Below, piece after piece: positions 36,378-44,897 of a DNA stretch of 64,000 nucleotides. Location of the stretch: assembly GCA_902786725.1 (NCBI GenBank), contig CADADP010000005.1:1-64000 (forward strand), read 5' to 3'. Made by a program: the position numbers and the translations under genes. The notes beneath the pieces were generated by a model. It ran no database searches. It saw only the letters and a list, made by a program, of their open reading frames with translations, and was not told the DNA's origin. The stretch's first letter is position 1. The number at the start of each line of letters is the position of its first letter. This stretch comes from an uncultured Bacteroidales bacterium (GTDB lineage Bacteria; Bacteroidota; Bacteroidia; Bacteroidales; Muribaculaceae).

Positions 36378-37159
36378 TTCTTTTGCTTAAAATACACGCC
36401 TTCCAAGTGCCCATTACCGCCAAATCCACACTTGCCACTGGGTGGGATGAGGCTTCGGATAACGACGAATTTCTTGTAGAAATAGGCCTCTAAGCCGTAT
36501 CCGGCTACATTCATATCGGGATAATAGAAGGAGTTGTAGGTGTTTGGCGTGAGTTTTACCGGTCGGGTTATCAGACTATTCGCTACGGCCAGAGTGCGTT
36601 CGTTGTTGGTGATGGTGAAACGCAACGTGTGGTCGCCCCGGGACTCAAATACCGCATTCCCCCCTTTCTTCTTGCCTTTAGCGCCCGGGAAAGCGTTATA
36701 CGAGTAAACGCCGGGCACTTGGTCCTCGGTAGCGTAGTCGTAGAAGCGGGAGAAATCGCCGAGATACACGTCGTCTTCCACGTTGATGTCGAGCTGGCGC
36801 CCTGTTCGAGGATTAGTCCACACCCCGTCTTTAAGAGAAGGATAGTCCTCGCCTCCATTGTCGCTCAAGTCGAGGTTAAATTCCAATCGTCCGGAAATGG
36901 TGCCATCGGGCAGGTATTCGCAGAGTCGGAAGTGGTTCATTTGCTCGTCGGTGAATCCTACGAGTGTAATGGGGCGGTTGGCGGCGCGGGTGTATGTGAT
37001 TTCGCCCACAACCACGTTTTCACCATTGACCGCGAACGTGAGTTCGACCGGGACGCGGCCATCGTATCCCAGCTGCCCGACGAAATGGAACTCTCCAAGT
37101 ACGTCGGCCGCGCCACTAAGTGCTATTAAAGCGGCCGCAAAAGATAACACTCTTCTCAT
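36374..37159 (-). CDS. Secreted protein of unknown function
   Basis: 261 residues with a signal peptide (1-22, ending in GAADVLGE). The remainder is rich in beta strands, e.g. FHFVGQLGYDGRVPVELTFA, VVVGEITYTRAANRPITLVG, GRLEFNLDLSDNGGEDYPSL and AYFYKKFVVIRSLIPPSGKC. I recognise no family. It lies 22 bases after the second beta-helix gene and overlaps the lipoprotein gene by 4 bases. Its place in an operon with TMEM43 and beta-helix proteins suggests a periplasmic or outer-membrane role. Confidence 0.75.
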   Translation of the reverse strand: MRRVLSFAAALIALSGAADVLGEFHFVGQLGYDGRVPVELTFAVNGENVVVGEITYTRAANRPITLVGFTDEQMNHFRLCEYLPDGTISGRLEFNLDLSDNGGEDYPSLKDGVWTNPRTGRQLDINVEDDVYLGDFSRFYDYATEDQVPGVYSYNAFPGAKGKKKGGNAVFESRGDHTLRFTITNNERTLAVANSLITRPVKLTPNTYNSFYYPDMNVAGYGLEAYFYKKFVVIRSLIPPSGKCGFGGNGHLEGVYFKQKK

Positions 37160-37181
37160 AGGTGTGTGACAAGTTGACTAG

Positions 37182-38627
37182 TTATTTAGAGATTTGCGGA
37201 CCCACGTTTCGCTTAGTAAGAGGGTCGTTATCGCGATACCAGCGCGTGTTGTCGTCGCCAAAGACAAACATGGTGCTGTTCACATCGCCCAGCTCCTCGC
37301 CGTTTGGGTGATGAATCTCGCAACCGCTCACCTCGATGGGTGATGCGAGGCGGAACAACGCGCCGCGGTTCTGCGCGAAACGGCAGCCGTTGAAAACAGT
37401 GCCGTTGCATCGCGAGTCCACGCTTACGAGCGTGTATTCCCTGCAACGAATAAAGTCGCAGTCGGTGAAGATAGCGTCTTGCGTGCCATAGAGTTCCAAT
37501 ATGCCGTAGCTGCAGTCGCGAATCATGGTGTTGCGCACGTATAGGCCATTGGAGTTATATGCCTGAATGCCATAAATGCCGCATCCATAAAGGTCGCATC
37601 CTGAAATGATGGTGGTGATGGAGCCATCGGTGCAGATAACGCCACCTTGACAGAATCCCTCCTCGGTGTGTCCCAGAGTGAGGTTGTCGATTGTAATCTG
37701 CTCGCAATTAATGAGATTGAGTACATTAGCGTATCGCGGTTCCACCACTATGCAGCAGTCCTCGGTGCCGCGAATGGTGAGATTAGAGATGCCGATAAGC
37801 GCCAACTGCCGTCCGTCGTGGCACTCCAAGCTTGCCACAATGTCGGTGCCGCTTTTGTGGTCTTCCTCGCTGAGCCACAAGTGGCGGTTGTCGCTAAAAT
37901 GACTTTCAAAATTCAGCACCTCGGATAGATTGAGATAAGTGCCCGGCTCCAGGGTTATGATGCGGTTGCTCCCCAGCGCGGCCAGAAAATCCTCGGCAGT
38001 GCAGACCACGATTTCTTTCTCCTCGGGTATGATGTCGCCAGGCATGGTGTCGCTAAAGCGCATCGCTTGCTCGTAGGCGATTATCTGCTGATTGGTGCTC
38101 TCGATAATGCCTGGCTTTCTTACCGCCTGCAAGGCGTCGAGCATATCCTGGAGTCGCTCGCCCGGAATTTGTTTCACGTAGTGCTGGTTCATCAGCCAGT
38201 TGTGGCACATCCAGATGACGTCGTCCTTGTTTTCGGCATCGGTTTGGAGCGCTGAGCAATCCACGATGTTATCGGGTGTGAGCACTGCGGTTTGTCCCAC
38301 GCTATGCTCCTCGGGATAAAACTCCAAGAAATTCATTCCATCCTTGCGCACGTATTGCACGCGGCTCCCCCACACGCAACCGTATGGCATGGGGTCGTAG
38401 GCATCGATTTGAGCCAGGGAGTACTCACCCGATTGCTTCCCTTTCATCAGCCCATAGTTGAGCTGGTGTCCGGTGATGTCCATACCTTTCATTATCATGT
38501 CGTCGCTATTACCGTCGCGTTCGGCCACGAATAGAAACTGTCCGTCAAAAAACTTGTCGCCCGGCTTAATGTTATTTCCCGTCATAAGCAAGGGCAGCAT
38601 CAGAAGAAGTAAAGCTATCTTTCTCAT
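37182..38627 (-). CDS. Right-handed beta-helix protein, paralogue without YARHG domain
   Basis: 481 residues from the ATG at 38627, which gives the signal peptide MRKIALLLLMLPLLMTGN; the 55 codons before it overlap the neighbouring gene. An N-terminal domain (about 20-215, starting IKPGDKFFDGQFLFVAE) precedes the helix-forming repeats: NLTIRGTEDCCIVVEP, QITIDNLTLGHTEEGFCQGG, GCDLYGCGIYGIQAYNSNG, TMIRDCSYGILELYGT and DCDFIRCREYTLVSVD. It is clearly paralogous to the protein encoded at 38662-40200 but lacks the FARHG segment. Cys residues recur at the turns. The gap to the upstream gene is 34 bases. Confidence 0.82.
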   Translation of the reverse strand: MRKIALLLLMLPLLMTGNNIKPGDKFFDGQFLFVAERDGNSDDMIMKGMDITGHQLNYGLMKGKQSGEYSLAQIDAYDPMPYGCVWGSRVQYVRKDGMNFLEFYPEEHSVGQTAVLTPDNIVDCSALQTDAENKDDVIWMCHNWLMNQHYVKQIPGERLQDMLDALQAVRKPGIIESTNQQIIAYEQAMRFSDTMPGDIIPEEKEIVVCTAEDFLAALGSNRIITLEPGTYLNLSEVLNFESHFSDNRHLWLSEEDHKSGTDIVASLECHDGRQLALIGISNLTIRGTEDCCIVVEPRYANVLNLINCEQITIDNLTLGHTEEGFCQGGVICTDGSITTIISGCDLYGCGIYGIQAYNSNGLYVRNTMIRDCSYGILELYGTQDAIFTDCDFIRCREYTLVSVDSRCNGTVFNGCRFAQNRGALFRLASPIEVSGCEIHHPNGEELGDVNSTMFVFGDDNTRWYRDNDPLTKRNVGPQISK

Positions 38628-38661
38628 TTTTTCAAAAATAAAAACTCTAAAATCGATTGAT

Positions 38662-40200
38662 TCACTTAGGTCCGAGACCTCGGTTGAGCGCGTGAGGCAC
38701 CACGTCGCTTGTCCATCGGTTTTCAGCATCCTGCTCAATGAGGCTGGTGTCGCCAAGTTTGGTTTGGTCGGCGTGAGCCACCTTGCAGCCACTCATGTTT
38801 ACGGTTGAGCGCAAATCGAACAGTTTTCCGGTGTTTTCGGCGAAATTGCAATCGCTGAAAGAGATGCCGTAGCAGTTGTCGTTCACGTCGATGAGCCCGA
38901 ATTGCCTGTTGCGCAAGAAGTCGCAGTGAATAAATTCGCATTGGGTGCAGTCGTAGATTTCCATAATGCCGTAGCTGCAGTCTCGAATCACGCTATGCTC
39001 CATCTTTATATTAGAGCTCCGGCGAGCGTGGATGCCATAGGCCCCGCAGCCAAAGAGGTCGCAGTTGCTCAGTGTGATGTCGGCACACTCTTCCAGGCAC
39101 ACGACGTTGCCGTCGCAGTGCCCTTCGACCAGGTGGCCCATAGTGACGTTCTTAATCTCCACGTTGCGGCAATTCACGAGTCGCAGCACGTTGGCCTCTT
39201 GCGGTTCCACCACGATGCTGACGTTGGCTCCGCCACGAATGGTGACATTGCGCAGATTGAGCAGCACCAATTCGCGTCCTTGAAACACCTCGTAACTCAC
39301 GGCATAAGGTCGGTCGCTCTCTTTCTGGCCGGCGAAATCGAAGGTATAGGCCCGTTTGTCGCCCAGTTCAAAGAAGTCGCGTCGGTTGAGCACCTTGCTC
39401 AGGTTGAGGGTGGTTCCGGCATTGATTTCGATGATGGTGTTGCTGTTCAGAGCCGCGATGAAGTCAACCTCATTGCTCACGTAGGCCACTTCGCGAGAGG
39501 CTTCGGTCACGCCCGGAGTATCCTCATACTCAAGGTCATCTTCGGCAATATACTCTGCCCGCTTCAGCAGAGCCACGTTGACTTGCTCCACGTCGCTGAG
39601 ACTGACCGATGAGTTGTCATCGCCGGGCCGATACCAGTCATAACTGGAGAATCGGCGTTGCAGATCGGGCGAGTTGAAACGGTAGCCGTGGCGTGCGAAC
39701 ACCTCGTTCCGTTTGAGTCGGAGTTCCTGCTTGGAGAATTGCATGAGGTAGCACATATTCAGCAAACGGGAGCTAATAAGGTCGTAGGTTAACTCCTGCT
39801 CCGAGTCTTGTGCTTGCCGGGCATTGCATTGGTCGGCCGAGAGAGAGGTCTGTTGCAGAATCCACACCATTTCGCCCATGTCGTTATGCAAAGTCAGATA
39901 TTTTGTGCCACCGGCCTCACCGTAATTCACCTGCGCCCCGAAGTCAGCGCCGAAAATCGGGTCTTCGGCCTGTCGGCTTGGAATGAGTTTGAAGTGGCTG
40001 TCATCGGTTTTTTCGAGCGTTAGTTCGGAGTCATCGGATGTGGTCATCCACACATAAGTTCCCATGCGCACTTCCTTCACGGTGAAGTAGTTCGCTCCGT
40101 CGAAGAAGTGGGTTCCCGGTTCAATAGGAAGCGATTGCGCCGCCAGCACAGCCAGCAGCGCCATCGCAAATAAGGTTAGATGTCTCATTGCGGCAATCAT
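38662..40200 (-). CDS. YARHG + right-handed beta-helix secreted protein
   Basis: 512 residues; a signal peptide fits best from the inner ATG at 40188 (MRHLTLFAMALLAVLAAQS). After an N-terminal domain (about 24-130, beginning IEPGTHFFDGANYFTVKE) comes a YARHG domain at about 150-205 (KQELRLKRNEVFARHGYRF to RFSSYDWYRP). The parallel beta-helix follows: LNLRNVTIRGGANVSIVVEP, NVEIKNVTMGHLVEGHCDGN, LSNCDLFGCGAYGIHARRSS, SVIRDCSYGIMEIYDC and HCDFLRNRQFGLIDVND. YARHG domains occur in exported proteins and may bind cell-wall components. The gene is 16 bases downstream of the TMEM43 gene. Confidence 0.85.
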   Translation of the reverse strand: MIAAMRHLTLFAMALLAVLAAQSLPIEPGTHFFDGANYFTVKEVRMGTYVWMTTSDDSELTLEKTDDSHFKLIPSRQAEDPIFGADFGAQVNYGEAGGTKYLTLHNDMGEMVWILQQTSLSADQCNARQAQDSEQELTYDLISSRLLNMCYLMQFSKQELRLKRNEVFARHGYRFNSPDLQRRFSSYDWYRPGDDNSSVSLSDVEQVNVALLKRAEYIAEDDLEYEDTPGVTEASREVAYVSNEVDFIAALNSNTIIEINAGTTLNLSKVLNRRDFFELGDKRAYTFDFAGQKESDRPYAVSYEVFQGRELVLLNLRNVTIRGGANVSIVVEPQEANVLRLVNCRNVEIKNVTMGHLVEGHCDGNVVCLEECADITLSNCDLFGCGAYGIHARRSSNIKMEHSVIRDCSYGIMEIYDCTQCEFIHCDFLRNRQFGLIDVNDNCYGISFSDCNFAENTGKLFDLRSTVNMSGCKVAHADQTKLGDTSLIEQDAENRWTSDVVPHALNRGLGPK

Positions 40201-40216
40201 TTGTTACAGAAATGAC

Positions 40217-41614
40217 TTATTGCTGCTGGTTGTCGGCTTCGGGTGCCGGAGCCGCAGCATCCTGCTTATTCTTGGCTTTTGCGGCCATTTCTTTGAGTTT
40301 ATCCTTTCCTTTGAAGGCGAATACCCAAATGAGGAAGCCGGCCAAGAGCAGGAGTGATATTCCGATGAGCGGGCGGTAGAATAGCCAAGCCAATGCAATC
40401 ACGATGAGCGACCAAACAATGCCCACCACGGTGCAGACAACGCCCACGCCCCAACCGATAATGTTGGCGATGAAGGGCACCACCTTGAGAATAATCTCGA
40501 GGAATCCGAATATACCTTTGAGGCCAGAAATCACGAGAATAATACCCAGGATGCGGAGAACCCAGAGCCACATGCTATTGGCGGCGCGCTCACCCTCAAA
40601 TATCTCCTCGGCATCGGTCTTGCCCATCACCAGGCGCTGGAAGCGCTTGCCGTTCTTAGCCTTGAATGCCTTGAAAGAGTCGCCGTTAACCTGCGCGATA
40701 ATAGTAACCTTAGCCGGAATAATCTTATTGAACGTGACACGCACGTCACCCACCTGTGGAGCACCCGGAGTGAGACCATAATAAAGCACGTTGCCGTTCT
40801 GGTGGATAAAGTCGTAGTTGCTTTTGTCGGGAGCCGGAGCCGGAGCGGGCTCTTGAGCCTTGGCGGTGTCGGCGGTGGCAACTGCTTGAGCCTGCTGCTG
40901 CGCTTGTTGCTGAGCAAGTTGCTCTTGCTGAGCCTTGACTTCGCTGATGTTCACCTTGCCGTAGGTGCGTTCGTAGGCCAGCTGTGTGTTGCGGTTGATT
41001 TCCTTGAGCAGGTCGTCGTTGATGTTCAGGTCCATAGGCTGCTTCGACGAGATGCTGTGGATAAGGCTCTCGTTGAGCTTATATGCGCCGAACGACACGT
41101 TCTCGGCCCACAGGTCTTGCTCCTCAACGGTGGCGAAGACTGTGTTCTTGTTCTGGTAGGCAGGGTCCTTAAACGATGCCGATTCCACGGGGCTGCTCAC
41201 CCACTCTTTGCTGTAGGTGTAGGTGGTGGTTGTGACTTCCTTGCCGCCGAGTTTGTCCTCACTTTTGCTTTCGCTGTGCTCTACCCACTGGTAGTACTCC
41301 ACATCGCGCTGAATGCTGATGGCTGTGGCGCCAATGCCAAACTGCTGGTCGATAAGCGAGTCGTTGGTGGTTGCCAACGCTGAGCCGCAGATGAGTTCAC
41401 CATCGAGAGCCGGGTCGATTTTGTTAGGGTTCTCCATCTCCACGTAAGCGCCCTCGGCTTCGTTGAGCATTTTGTCGGTCTTGACCGCGCGCCCCTCGTT
41501 CCACCACAAAAGCGCTGTGGCAGCGATAAACAATAAAAATCCGGAGCCGATGCTCTTGAAAGAGCGGCCCACTCTTGTTCCGTAACCTGTGGTTACCGTT
41601 TCCTGAAAAGCCAT
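40217..41614 (-). CDS. TMEM43 (LUMA) family membrane protein
   Basis: 465 residues. There is one N-terminal membrane segment (about 24-40, SGFLLFIAATALLWWNEG), a long extracytoplasmic region and a C-terminal cluster of four hydrophobic segments (about 345-445). Family traits include the LLWWNEGRAV turn, ISIQRDVEYYQWVEHSESKS and GDVRVTFNKIIPAKVTIIAQ (a conserved strand pair). A Gln/Ala/Pro-rich linker (QLAQQQAQQQAQAVATADTA) is inserted at about 228-262. Eukaryotic TMEM43 is an inner-nuclear-membrane/ER protein; bacterial members have no assigned function. It heads the five-gene operon running to 35784. Confidence 0.88.
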   Translation of the reverse strand: MAFQETVTTGYGTRVGRSFKSIGSGFLLFIAATALLWWNEGRAVKTDKMLNEAEGAYVEMENPNKIDPALDGELICGSALATTNDSLIDQQFGIGATAISIQRDVEYYQWVEHSESKSEDKLGGKEVTTTTYTYSKEWVSSPVESASFKDPAYQNKNTVFATVEEQDLWAENVSFGAYKLNESLIHSISSKQPMDLNINDDLLKEINRNTQLAYERTYGKVNISEVKAQQEQLAQQQAQQQAQAVATADTAKAQEPAPAPAPDKSNYDFIHQNGNVLYYGLTPGAPQVGDVRVTFNKIIPAKVTIIAQVNGDSFKAFKAKNGKRFQRLVMGKTDAEEIFEGERAANSMWLWVLRILGIILVISGLKGIFGFLEIILKVVPFIANIIGWGVGVVCTVVGIVWSLIVIALAWLFYRPLIGISLLLLAGFLIWVFAFKGKDKLKEMAAKAKNKQDAAAPAPEADNQQQ

Positions 41615-41724
41615 AATCTATTTGTTTTAGTTGGTTAAAATTGTTTAATCATTTTTATGGTTGTTATGCGCGTAGGAGACGAATTCACGAGTGAAGTGAA
41701 CGCGAAGTACGCGCAAGTCATTTG

Positions 41725-41732
41725 CAAATTTA
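41725..41732 (-). promoter_or_regulatory. -7 element of the TMEM43 operon
   Basis: Minus strand TAAATTTG, matching TAnnTTTG, 110 bases before the ATG at 41614. The 228-bp spacer 41615-41842 holds no other recognised feature. Confidence 0.55.
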
Positions 41733-41842
41733 GCGTTAAATATAGTTATTTTTTTGATAATATCAAGCATAATCTTGACAAAATCGTGCATTTGAGTGAA
41801 AATCGGTCTCAGATTTTCTTAATCTTGATGATGTAAATAAGG

Positions 41843-43843
41843 TTATGGGACGATGAGGCGGTTTTCGTTCATGCGGCTCATATACTGCTGGATTATGGCC
41901 TTGAGCAGACGAAGCATTGATTGTTGTTGCGGAATATTGTGCTCCAGAAGGTTTTGCTTTAGCAAAGGGTCGCTCTTAAAGTTATAGAACCCCTTAATAC
42001 GCTCGCCGTCGAACTGCAAGAGGTAGTCGCCGCGCACGAGTTGGTATATGCCGTTGTTCCAGTTCACGGCCCACGAGTCGGCAGGCTGTGTGCTGAGCAA
42101 GTCGGATCCGAAAGCCAGGTAAGGTCCGTCGTATCCAACGAGATGAAGCAGAGTGGGTGTGATGTCGGCCTGCTGAGCCACCACATCGTGGCGCACTTGT
42201 GGAGCAAGGCTGCCGTCGGGCGTGAAGAAGATTATGGGCACGCGATACACACCCAAGTCGGTCTTATACTGCGGGTAGTGCGGCTGGTTGGTGTGGTCGG
42301 CCACGAGGACGAAAATTGTGTTGTTGTACCACGGTTCGCGCTTAGCTCTCTCGAAGAAACGTTGCAGGGCCAAATCGGTGTATCTTACACACTTGTGTAT
42401 GGGCTCGGAGCCGATGCCGCCCAGTTTGTCGCGGTAGTTATCGGGCAGTTTATATGGGTGATGCGATGAAGCGGTGAATACGGTGGAGAGGAAGGGCTGT
42501 GGCAAGCTACTTATTTCGTCGAGAGTATATTGCAAGAACGGTTCGTCCCAGATGGCCCACTTGCCGTCGAAGTCGTTCATGCCGCCATATTTTTGGCTCT
42601 TGCAGTATTCGTCGAGCCCGTAATATCGGTCGTAGCCGATAGCGCGTGCGAAGGCGCTGAATCCCATGGAGATGTTGTGGCCACCGTGGAAAAAAGCGCT
42701 ACTGTAGCCCATGCGGGCCAGCAAGTGCGGCAGGCCGTGAACCTCGTTGAGAGATGCCGGAGTGAGGAAGAACGGCTCAACGAACATAGGAATTCCGGCC
42801 AGAATCGACGGCATGGCGTCCATGGATATGCGTCCGTTGGCGAAGCTGTGTGTGAACGTGAGCGACTTGCGCACCAAACTATCCACAAAAGGCATGTATC
42901 CCCGGTAGTGTCCGCCATCGAGGTCGGGGTTGAGAGAGCCCACATACTCTTTGCTCATGCTTTCCACAATCAGCACCACCACGTTGCGTCGGCCCAGGGT
43001 GAGCGAGTCGGGTTGTGTGGGGGCGTGTACCGGCGTATAGATTTTATCGAGTTCTTGTGGAGTGAAGTAGGCCGGAGTCATGTAGGCCCCCTTGCCAATG
43101 CTGCGAATCATGGAGAACGGAGTGTTGAGTACAAGCGCATTTTCCACGGCGCGAGAGACATACTGATTGGCGTTGCTAATGGTGATGGGTCTGGTTCCCG
43201 AGAAGACGCTTCCACGGATGCCTACAATGATTACCGGAATTGTCAGCACCAGCGACGCGCACTGTGCCAGATAGTAGTGCCGGCGGTTGGTCCAGACATC
43301 GCGGCGAGGTGTGCGGAAGCATTTCCACATGAGCCACACCAGCACAGCCATAAGCAGCACCAGGTACCAGTGGCGCCACAATTCGGTAAGGACTATGGAA
43401 GTGATGTTGTTCTCGTTGGAGAACTCATTGAACACAGTGACGGTGCTTCGCCTGCCGGTGTATTGGAAAAAGACCGCATCCACCAGGTTAGAAGCGGCGG
43501 CAATGGAATTGAGCGCGACGAAAATCCATTTTTGCGCCATTGTGCCGCGTTGCGACTCTTTCCGGAAAACAGGTGCGAGCGCCAAAAGAAGATAGGGTAC
43601 GTTGACGTAGAGGATGGCTGCGGTGTCGAAAACCAGCGAGCCGCGTAACAGGTCGAGTGTGCCGTTCCACGTGAGGTGGTGTGCATAGACGCTCCAGTTC
43701 TCCAGGAAAAATGCCACTCGAGTAGCCATCATTACGGCGAAGGCCAGCAAGATGTTGAGTGCCGCGGCACCTATCGGAGTGCGCCAAATGGCGCTACCAA
43801 GCCCGGATAGTTCGTGGCAGGCCGTATTTTCTTGGTTTATCAC
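41843..43843 (-). CDS. LTA synthase-like membrane sulfatase-fold transferase
   Basis: 666 residues. Five hydrophobic segments lie in the first 215 residues, followed by a periplasmic alkaline-phosphatase-fold domain. Metal-site motifs are VVVLIVESMSKEYVGSLNPD (about 285-304, Glu ligand), ANGRISMDAMPSILAGIPMF (nucleophile region, Ser where LtaS has Thr), AFFHGGHNISMGFSAFARAI and LVADHTNQPHYPQYKTDLGV (Asp-His). In Gram-negatives such enzymes move phosphoglycerol or phosphoethanolamine onto envelope glycans or lipids; the acceptor here is unknown. A hairpin after panB (43869-43888) suggests separate transcription. Confidence 0.9.
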   Translation of the reverse strand: MINQENTACHELSGLGSAIWRTPIGAAALNILLAFAVMMATRVAFFLENWSVYAHHLTWNGTLDLLRGSLVFDTAAILYVNVPYLLLALAPVFRKESQRGTMAQKWIFVALNSIAAASNLVDAVFFQYTGRRSTVTVFNEFSNENNITSIVLTELWRHWYLVLLMAVLVWLMWKCFRTPRRDVWTNRRHYYLAQCASLVLTIPVIIVGIRGSVFSGTRPITISNANQYVSRAVENALVLNTPFSMIRSIGKGAYMTPAYFTPQELDKIYTPVHAPTQPDSLTLGRRNVVVLIVESMSKEYVGSLNPDLDGGHYRGYMPFVDSLVRKSLTFTHSFANGRISMDAMPSILAGIPMFVEPFFLTPASLNEVHGLPHLLARMGYSSAFFHGGHNISMGFSAFARAIGYDRYYGLDEYCKSQKYGGMNDFDGKWAIWDEPFLQYTLDEISSLPQPFLSTVFTASSHHPYKLPDNYRDKLGGIGSEPIHKCVRYTDLALQRFFERAKREPWYNNTIFVLVADHTNQPHYPQYKTDLGVYRVPIIFFTPDGSLAPQVRHDVVAQQADITPTLLHLVGYDGPYLAFGSDLLSTQPADSWAVNWNNGIYQLVRGDYLLQFDGERIKGFYNFKSDPLLKQNLLEHNIPQQQSMLRLLKAIIQQYMSRMNENRLIVP

Positions 43844-43868
43844 TTGACGAAATGGAGCGAAAAATGAA

Positions 43869-43888
43869 TTAAGGTGTATTCACCTTAA
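43869..43888 (-). terminator. Terminator of panB
   Basis: TTAAGGTG (43869-43876) pairs perfectly with CACCTTAA (43881-43888) around a 4-base loop. On the minus strand the stem is followed by the T-rich TTCATTTTTC. It lies 19 bases after the panB stop codon. Confidence 0.65.
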
Positions 43889-43906
43889 GAGAGTTGGTTA
43901 GTAGCG

Positions 43907-44728
43907 TTAATACTGCTCTTTTTCGTTGGGGAAATCGCCACTCTTGACATCATTGATGTAGTTGCCCACCGAGTTCACGATTTGGTCGCCCAGATTGTCG
44001 TAGAGTCGCAGGAACTTGGGCTTGAAGCCACGGTTAATGCCAAGCATATCGTGCAGAACCAGCACTTGCCCGTTAGTCCCATTACCGGCGCCGATGCCTA
44101 TGGTGGGAATTTGTAATTCGTCGGTCACCTGCTTGGCCAGCACGGCGGGAATTTTCTCCAGCACCAGGCAGAAGCATCCCAGGTCTTGCAGCATCCGCGC
44201 GTCTCTCTTGAGTTTTTCGGCCTCAGCCTCTTCTCCGGCCCGGAGCGAAAAGCCTCCGAACTGATAGACCGACTGCGGCGTTAACCCCAGGTGTCCACAC
44301 ACCGGAATGCCGGCGCGCAGAATCAGCTCAATGGCTTCGCGTATTTCGCTGCCGCCTTCCAGTTTCACGCCATCGGCTCCGGTCTGTTGCATAATTTTAA
44401 TAGCGTTGCGCTGTGCTTCGTAGGGGTCGCCTTTGTATGTGCCGAACGGCATATCGATCAGCACCATTGCGCGTTTGGCGCCGCGTGCCACCGTCTTTCC
44501 ATAGACAATCATTTCATCGAGAGTGATGGGCACGGTGGTGAAGTTGCCCTGCATTACGTTGGATGCGCTGTCGCCCACGAGAATAATTTCCACTCCGGCT
44601 TCGTCCACGAGAGATGACATGGAGTAGTCGTAGGCTGTAATCATAGCTATTTTTTCGCCATCGGCCTTCATTTGGCGGATGCGCTTGGTTGTGACTTTCT
44701 TGTTGTCAGAAACTGTGTAACTCGACAT
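43907..44728 (-). CDS. panB: 3-methyl-2-oxobutanoate hydroxymethyltransferase
   Basis: 273 residues, the normal PanB length. It catalyses the first committed step of pantothenate and CoA synthesis (ketopantoate from 2-oxoisovalerate and methylene-THF). Landmarks are KIAMITAYDYSMSSLVDEAG, ILVGDSASNVMQGNFTTVPI (metal-binding Asp), GVKLEGGSEIREAI, VCGHLGLTPQSVYQFGGF and GIGAGNGTNGQVLVLHDMLG. It is a single-gene unit with a -7 element at 44759-44766 and a terminator at 43869-43888. Confidence 0.96.
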   Translation of the reverse strand: MSSYTVSDNKKVTTKRIRQMKADGEKIAMITAYDYSMSSLVDEAGVEIILVGDSASNVMQGNFTTVPITLDEMIVYGKTVARGAKRAMVLIDMPFGTYKGDPYEAQRNAIKIMQQTGADGVKLEGGSEIREAIELILRAGIPVCGHLGLTPQSVYQFGGFSLRAGEEAEAEKLKRDARMLQDLGCFCLVLEKIPAVLAKQVTDELQIPTIGIGAGNGTNGQVLVLHDMLGINRGFKPKFLRLYDNLGDQIVNSVGNYINDVKSGDFPNEKEQY

Positions 44729-44758
44729 TATTATTGTTGTTTAAAAAATTGAACGTGC

Positions 44759-44766
44759 AAAATTAA
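44759..44766 (-). promoter_or_regulatory. -7 element of panB
   Basis: Minus strand TAATTTTG, matching TAnnTTTG, 31 bases before the panB ATG. A TTG lies 23 bases upstream, slightly wide. Confidence 0.6.
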
Positions 44767-44836
44767 GCATAATTTTTTGTATAGGTTGCAAATTAGCGAT
44801 TAATTGCCCTTTTGCACAATATTTAACACACTTTTT

Positions 44837-44868
44837 TTGTGATTTCCGCGGCTCATATACTATATTTG
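44837..44868 (+). promoter_or_regulatory. Promoter of the HMA/Cys-rich protein gene
   Basis: TTG at 44837-44839, 21-base spacer, TATATTTG at 44861-44868. The ATG follows 30 bases later at 44898. Confidence 0.7.
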
Positions 44869-44897
44869 CCACAAAGAATCAAAATAATAATACCATT

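Noticed and set aside
42530..43648. 372-codon plus-strand frame opposite the LTA-synthase-like gene
   Set aside because: The minus-strand gene has membrane segments and metal-site motifs; the antisense product is His/Val/Glu-rich and unrecognisable.
43666..43681. parS-like GTTCCACGTGA in the LTA-synthase-like gene, and a similar one near 58913 in fabH
   Set aside because: Only about 11-12 of 16 bases match and both lie in the middle of genes; they are likely chance occurrences of the CACGTG core.
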